From positions 1-5,712 of the forward strand of contig JAQVTJ010000104.1 in assembly GCA_028700095.1 (NCBI GenBank): 5,712 nt of DNA, written 5' to 3'. Position numbers and translations under genes: made by a program. This DNA is from Methanobacterium sp. GTDB lineage: Archaea > Methanobacteriota > Methanobacteria > Methanobacteriales > Methanobacteriaceae. Below the pieces are notes generated by a model. That model saw only the letters and a list, made by a program, of their open reading frames with translations. It searched no databases and was not told the origin of the DNA. Every line of letters starts with the position of its first letter. Within the stretch, counting starts at the first letter, position 1. Shown piece by piece: positions 1 through 5,712 of the stretch.

Positions 1-45
1 CAAATTTATAAGGGAGTAAGCTGCATGCCTTCAACCCTCCTGTAA
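1..45 (+). CDS. Possible 3' end of a plus-strand gene entering from the left edge
   Basis: Frame 1 of the plus strand is open from the first base to a TAA at 43-45, giving about 14 residues that end ...CMPSTLL. A T8 run on the same strand at 82-89 could be its terminator, and the gene would then converge on the helicase gene. Fourteen codons are far too few to identify a product, and the minus strand is open in one frame over the same stretch. This is only a weak possibility; the bases may equally be spacer. Confidence 0.15.
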   Translation, partial: QIYKGVSCMPSTLL

Positions 46-81
46 TGTATAATAAAAAAGTTGTAACATATAAGTTTATCG

Positions 82-89
82 TTTTTTTT
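82..89 (+). terminator. T8 tract, possible terminator for a plus-strand transcript
   Basis: Eight consecutive T on the plus strand, 37 bases after the TAA that closes the left-edge open frame. Archaeal RNA polymerase terminates at U-rich tracts without needing a hairpin. The function depends on that plus-strand gene being real, so the call is weak. Confidence 0.2.
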
Positions 90-283
90 AAAATTAGTAT
101 ATACCAAACAATTTAAAAAAGCAATATTATGTGATATTAGTCAATTTAAAGCATAATTAAAGGATATAAATTATTTAATTTATAGTATTATTAAATGTTT
201 ACTTAAACTAAAATAAGATAAATAAACCCTGTATAAAACAAAATATTAACTAAATTTGTTTCTTTAACATTTATTAGCGTTTT

Positions 284-311
284 ATTACATTCACCAGGTA
301 TATAATGTAAT
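284..311. repeat. Inverted repeat, 8-bp perfect stem with 12-nt loop
   Basis: ATTACATT at 284-291 is mirrored by AATGTAAT at 304-311, with the loop CACCAGGTATAT between them. It lies about 145 bases past the stop of the helicase gene. It could be an RNA hairpin or a protein-binding palindrome. With this AT content an 8-bp stem can arise by chance. Confidence 0.3.
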
Positions 312-362
312 TTCTACGCGTTTTCATGTGTTTTAAAATGAGAATAATTTATGGAACGCATC

Positions 363-382
363 AATAGGATAATTTGCCTATT
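363..382. repeat. Inverted repeat, 6-bp perfect stem with 8-nt loop
   Basis: AATAGG at 363-368 pairs with CCTATT at 377-382 across an 8-base loop. It lies roughly 75 bases beyond the helicase stop. It has no following T run on the minus strand, so it is not a classical hairpin terminator. The function is unknown and chance is possible. Confidence 0.25.
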
Positions 383-429
383 TAAGATGTTTATCAAAGT
401 GTTTTAGTGGTTTAATCAAGTATCTCTAG

Positions 430-446
430 ATAGAATAAAAAATAAT
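430..446 (-). terminator. U-rich terminator after the nuclease-helicase gene
   Basis: Read on the minus strand, ATTATTTTTTATTCTATC begins about 10 bases after the TAA at 458-456. It includes a T6 run (437-442 on the plus strand are all A). A U-rich tract directly after a stop codon is the usual archaeal terminator form. Confidence 0.45.
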
Positions 447-455
447 GAATAACTC

Positions 456-2451
<1,996 letters not shown>

Positions 2452-2457
2452 AATATT

Positions 2458-2463
2458 ACCCCT
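2458..2463 (-). promoter_or_regulatory. Ribosome binding site of the nuclease-helicase gene
   Basis: AGGGGT on the minus strand, six bases before the ATG at 2451-2449. It matches the archaeal anti-Shine-Dalgarno complement (AGGAGGTGAT) imperfectly, but the spacing is right and it is the only purine-rich site near the start of the conserved N-terminus. Confidence 0.5.
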
Positions 2464-2507
2464 AAATCTTTTTAATTATGTTATAAACATTTCTTATGAT
2501 CTTATGT

Positions 2508-2515
2508 TATATAAA
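2508..2515 (-). promoter_or_regulatory. Archaeal TATA box upstream of the nuclease-helicase gene
   Basis: The minus strand reads TTTATATA here, matching the methanogen TATA-box consensus. A start site about 25 bases downstream would fall near 2485 and leave a leader of roughly 35 bases before the ATG at 2451, which fits the AGGGGT ribosome site. A degenerate second copy of the same block lies at 2476-2487, inside the leader. Confidence 0.5.
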
Positions 2516-2654
2516 TTAAACAATTAACATTCAATAACTTACTGTGGTGAAATCCTTTTGATATTAATATATTTTTAACATATTAAACCATTAAAAAATC
2601 CAAAAAAAGTAAACTCTAAAAAACCAAATAACACTTAAATATAATTTGTATTAT

Positions 2655-2667
2655 AAAAAAATTAAAA
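2655..2667 (-). terminator. U-rich terminator after the histidine kinase gene
   Basis: On the minus strand TTTTAATTTTTTT (ending in a T7 run, 2661-2655) begins about 20 bases after the kinase stop at 2690-2688. More T6-T7 runs follow down to about 2590, so termination could be staggered. No strong GC hairpin precedes them, as expected for archaea. Confidence 0.5.
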
Positions 2668-2687
2668 CAACATAAATTTTTGTTTCA

Positions 2688-4751
2688 TCATATTCTATTT
2701 TGATATTCAAGTTCTTTGAAAGTAATTATAAATAATGTTCCATTTTCTATTTCAAAACAGATTTTACCTTCTAATTGTGTTACTAATGCATTTACAAGCA
2801 TAAATCCTAAAGATCTTGAATTTTCTGGTTGAATATCTTCAGATAATCCAATACCATTATCTTTAATTGTTAAAATATAGTTATCTTCCTGTTTGTTAAG
2901 AACTATTCTTATTTCACCTATTTCAATGTTTAAATGCATGTTTAATTGCATTGGATACTAATTCATTAATTATAAGTCCTAATAGTATTGCAGTTTCAAT
3001 TCCTAACTTATAATCCTTAAGATCAAGTATGGTTTTTATCATATCCCTATTAACATTATAGGAACACATTATATCCTCAATCAAAATTTCTAAATAATTT
3101 TTAAGATTTATATTTGAAATATCTGTAGACTCATAAAGGTTTTCATGTATTAATGCAATTGTATGAATCCTATTCTCACTTTCTTTATACTTTTCAATTA
3201 TTAAATTATCATCAAACTCAGATGCCTGTAACGATAATAAAGAACTTATGATCTGCAAACTATTCTTCACCCTATGATGTATTTCCCGAAGTAAAAGTTC
3301 CTTTTCCTTTAAAGAACTTTTTAAAAGACTTTCTGTTCTTTTAAGTTCTGTAATATCTATAAGAGAAATTAAACTATTCATTGTCCCAGGTATAAACTCA
3401 AATGTTGCAAAGAAAACCTTTAAATCTCCATTAACCATTATTTGAACTTCATAGGTTTTGGGTATAATAGCAGAATCAACATCCTTTTTTCCATCAATTT
3501 TATGATAAAACTTTATTTTTTCCCTTTCATCCGGAACAACCAATTCAACCCAGTTAAGTTTTCCTACAATCTCATCCTCTTCCTTATTTAAAATATTTTG
3601 AAAAGTCCTATTTACAAAGGTTATTAACATATTCTCATCTGCAATAATCATAGCAGTACCAGTATTTTCAAAAATACTCCTATACTTTTCCTCACTATCT
3701 TCAAGTTTTCTTTCTGATTTTTCAAGAGCCTGAAATGTATTATTAATAGAAAATGCCAAATCTGAAAGTTCATCATTACCAGAAACAAAAACATATCTTC
3801 CCAAATCACCATTCAAACCAATATTCCTTATATCATTAACAAGCCTATCTAATCTGTTTAAAAGATTTCTATCTAAATAATAAAGTACCAATCCCATAAA
3901 TAATAATCCAACTAAGATAATTGACAATATAAAATAGAAAACAATATTAAAATATGAATTATACAATGTTCTAGCCATTTCTGATTTCAATATCAAAGCA
4001 GGATTCCCATAAATATCCTTAACAAGAAAATATGCTGCAACAGAATTCCATCCTAATACCTTTACCATTATATTATTATCTGAAAGTGTATTTTGTGCTT
4101 TAACCATATCAGGAGCATTATTAATATTATTATACTCCCCAATACTAAGAGTGCTATTTGGAATATTAAAAAAACCTTTCAATTCCTCCGAAGTTAAATA
4201 ACGTCCCATTATAAGAGTTCCTTTTACTGGTCCTTTTTCATAGCATTTAACATAGGTTTGGAAATAACTATCATAACACCTTCTGGTAAATTAACAATAC
4301 CATTTATTCCATCAAGATTATTATGTTGTAAAATAGGATTATCAGCTGTGAAATTGATGAAATTACCTGGAAGATCCATTAACTGGTTTTTTTGGAGATT
4401 ATAAGCCTTACCATAAACAATTTTTCCATTATTATCCACAAACATAATAATATTCAGATGAAGTCTTGGAAAAATATTAGAAGGTAAATTATTATTTATA
4501 AAACCAGGATTCTTACCCGATACAAAATAATAAGAATCATCCCAATGGGCCCAATCATTAACTGTTTGATTCATTGAAGATATGGAATAATTAAGCTGAT
4601 TAAGCTCATCTTTCAATACATGTTGACTGTAACGATTTTCAAAATCACTATAGGTGTTTAAAAATATTAACTGTGAAATAACAAGTAAAATAAGAACCAT
4701 TGCCACAATAATAGCACCACCGAGTATCAAAGTTTTACTTCTAAGTTTCAT
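2688..4751 (-). pseudogene. Membrane sensor histidine kinase, CHASE4-HAMP-PAS-HisKA_2-HATPase, with two frame breaks
   Basis: The frames are 4751 to about 4234, then to about 2926, then to 2688. Adding one A at 4234-4238 and removing one base near 2926-2934 gives about 687 residues. Layout in that numbering: membrane helix (8-31); extracellular CHASE4 sensor with its signature DWAHWDDSYYFV (66-77); second helix (268-293); HAMP linker (293-350); cytoplasmic PAS domain (352-471); HisKA_2 dimerisation domain with EIHHRVKN and phospho-acceptor His492; GHKL ATPase with N box NELVSNAIKHAF (596-607), G1 box DNGIGL (631-636) and a SLGFMLV G2 box. It would sense an external signal and pass phosphate to an unlinked response regulator; none lies in the window. 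The start at 4751 is chosen over an upstream in-frame ATG (4799) because GGTGAT lies three bases before it and MKLRSKT plus a helix is typical of the family. As sequenced, no fragment is a complete kinase: the first carries part of the sensor, and the ATP-binding domain is split. Decay or sequencing indels are both possible. Confidence 0.85.
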
Positions 4752-4754
4752 TTC

Positions 4755-4760
4755 ATCACC
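4755..4760 (-). promoter_or_regulatory. Ribosome binding site that sets the kinase start
   Basis: GGTGAT on the minus strand is an exact match to the 3' part of the archaeal Shine-Dalgarno consensus AGGAGGTGAT. It ends three bases before the ATG at 4751-4749. The upstream in-frame ATG at 4799 has no comparable site and would add 16 mostly hydrophobic residues, so the downstream start is preferred. Confidence 0.6.
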
Positions 4761-4884
4761 CAAAGAGAATAAAAACAATCCCAAAAAAAACCATACCATA
4801 AAAAAATTATCTAATTTAAATATTATATTAATTTATCAAACTAATATAATCTATCTAACATAAACATCCATATAATAAATTTAT

Positions 4885-4901
4885 AAAAAAACCCCCCCCC
4901 C
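4885..4901 (-). terminator. G10-T7 tract after the methyltransferase gene, probable terminator
   Basis: On the minus strand ten G are followed directly by seven T, 16 bases after the methyltransferase stop (4920-4918). The T7 run is a good archaeal U-tract terminator. The G10 run is striking in such AT-rich DNA and has no obvious pairing C-run nearby. Long homopolymers are also where sequence length is least reliable. Confidence 0.5.
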
Positions 4902-4917
4902 ATTACAATACCATAAA

Positions 4918-5649
4918 CTACTTCACTATTCTAAGCATTTCATTACCACCCTTCCTAAACTCATAACCCACCTTCACAATCTCCACATAAAAATCCCCCA
5001 AATCATCCATTATCTGTTCAACAAACACAGATTTTTTACCCAAATTTTTTACAAGAGGATAAATTCTAAGCTCATTGGAAGACACCCTTAACATTTCAAC
5101 TATGGCCCTTAAATGAAAATCATAATCCAATCTATGATCATAAATAAAAAGCAAATGTGAACATAAAACAATAGAAAAACTATTATCTTTAAAAGGAAGA
5201 CTCCTTAAATCTGCATTAACATACCTATACCCTTTATATTTCCTATAATCCTCAATAAATTTTCTGCAAACATCAATTCTTTGTTTCTTCAAATCCCCAA
5301 TATCATTAAAAAAATCCCATACAAAAAGATCAGTAGATTTCAAACCTGCAATAAGCAGTTCTAAATGCTCCTTACATTTAACAGAAAGAATATCTGGAGA
5401 ATTATTATAAATAATATCAACAGCTTTAATATCAAAACCTTTTTCAGACATTACAGCTGTAAATGAACTTGCACCAGCACCACAATCAAGTATACTTTCA
5501 CCACTAATATTCTCCAAATCAATATTAAACATTTTAATATACTCAGCCCAAGTCCTACCAATAAATATAGGACCTTTAACATTACCCAAATGAACTTTAT
5601 TAACATTAAATCTATTAGAAATATCTTTACCATTCATATATATTACCAT
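4918..5649 (-). CDS. Class I SAM-dependent methyltransferase
   Basis: A complete 243-residue frame with no breaks. It carries the Rossmann-fold SAM motif I ILDCGAGASSF (53-63), an acidic residue ending the second strand (AVDI, Asp78), and the post-motif LPFKDNSFSIVLCSHLLF (151-168) where LPF-D-SFD is the usual form. It has no membrane segment or signal peptide and should be cytoplasmic. The tail YEFRKGGNEMLRI is a conserved-looking ending that I associate with uncharacterised archaeal and bacterial methyltransferases. The substrate cannot be told from sequence; small molecule, protein and RNA are all open. The start is either ATG 5649 or ATG 5637 (four codons shorter); neither has a strong ribosome site, and the conserved part begins well after both. 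It is followed by its own U-tract, so it is probably transcribed alone. Confidence 0.8.
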   Translation of the reverse strand: MVIYMNGKDISNRFNVNKVHLGNVKGPIFIGRTWAEYIKMFNIDLENISGESILDCGAGASSFTAVMSEKGFDIKAVDIIYNNSPDILSVKCKEHLELLIAGLKSTDLFVWDFFNDIGDLKKQRIDVCRKFIEDYRKYKGYRYVNADLRSLPFKDNSFSIVLCSHLLFIYDHRLDYDFHLRAIVEMLRVSSNELRIYPLVKNLGKKSVFVEQIMDDLGDFYVEIVKVGYEFRKGGNEMLRIVK

Positions 5650-5690
5650 TTAAAACTTTAAACCAAACCCAACTCATATACATAGAAATA

Positions 5691-5712
5691 TATTATATTA
5701 TATTATATTATA
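5691..5712. repeat. Period-5 tandem repeat (TATTA)4 running off the window edge
   Basis: Four full TATTA units plus two bases, continuing past the last base of the window. It lies about 42-63 bases upstream of the methyltransferase start. On the minus strand it reads TAATA repeated and merges into AATATATTT, so the repeat probably overlaps the TATA-box region of that gene's promoter. Its full length cannot be seen. Confidence 0.6.

Larger units (their letters stand above)
46..455. other. AT-rich intergenic spacer without a recognisable gene
   Basis: I see no credible coding frame, tRNA, or CRISPR-like repeat here. The stretch is strongly AT-rich with many short A and T runs. It holds a T8 run (82-89), two short perfect inverted repeats (284-311 and 363-382), and the T-rich exit of the helicase gene at its right end. 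If the left-edge frame is a real gene, this is a convergent, tail-to-tail spacer, which fits the lack of promoter-like elements. Confidence 0.6.

Noticed and set aside
11..41. Possible hairpin or RNA gene around AGGGAG ... CCCTCCT with a GCATGC palindrome
   Set aside because: Only 4-bp stems form, no tRNA T-loop or C/D box motif is present, and the window edge cuts the context.
353..361. Nine-base match (minus strand ATGCGTTCC) to the start codon region of the nuclease-helicase at 2443-2451, reading MRSINYS versus MRSYYS
   Set aside because: I considered a remnant of a second gene copy, but the frame closes after 15 codons, there is no ribosome site, and similarity does not extend. Chance is the simpler reading.
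4232..4240. Programmed -1 frameshifting at the A5-G run in the kinase
   Set aside because: The run is one A short of the canonical A-AAA-AAG site, there is no clear stimulatory stem or upstream Shine-Dalgarno, and a break inside a sensor domain makes no functional sense. An indel is more likely.
4654..4863. Plus-strand open frame of 69 codons over the kinase start
   Set aside because: It is antisense to the first membrane helix of the kinase and its AT-rich leader, with no recognisable motif or ribosome site.
5451..5633. A second minus-strand frame of 60 codons overlapping the methyltransferase start
   Set aside because: It is an out-of-frame shadow rich in Leu, Ile and Val. The overlapping frame carries the SAM-binding motif and is clearly the real one.

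Overview
The window is very AT-rich. Its genes carry archaeal-type TTTATATA promoter elements, U-tract terminators and GGTGAT-type ribosome sites. It also holds a histidine kinase of the CHASE4-HAMP-PAS-HisKA_2 layout that is abundant in methanogens. Together these suggest an archaeon of the order Methanobacteriales (Methanobacterium or Methanobrevibacter relatives); this is inference, and no marker gene fixes the taxon.

All three recognisable genes are on the minus strand, so they read right to left. From the right they are: an intact class I SAM-dependent methyltransferase (4918-5649); a membrane sensor histidine kinase (2688-4751) whose frame breaks twice; and a nuclease-helicase of the DUF2075 / Schlafen group 3 helicase family (456-2451) whose frame also breaks twice. 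Each has its own upstream spacer and a T-rich tract after its stop, so they look like three single-gene units rather than an operon. Positions 1-455 are an AT-rich spacer with two small inverted repeats and, at most, the last codons of a plus-strand gene.

The most interesting feature is a perfect (AT)15 tract at 691-720, inside the coding part of the nuclease-helicase, between the conserved QGLELDW segment and the arginine-containing motif VI. At 15 units the protein is cut off before motif VI. At 14 (or 11, or 17) units the frame runs through. This is the layout of a phase-variable gene switched by slipped-strand mispairing. The protein has a PD-(D/E)XK-like nuclease motif followed by an SF1-type helicase, an architecture I associate with antiviral defence, where on/off switching would make sense.

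A caution applies. The same gene has a second, non-repeat frame break near 1302, and the kinase has breaks near 4234 and 2926, one of them in a homopolymer. Four breaks in 4 kb could mean real gene decay or uncorrected indel errors in the sequence. Checking raw reads is decisive for every claim about reading frame here. Nothing suggests that the kinase, methyltransferase and helicase act in one pathway.
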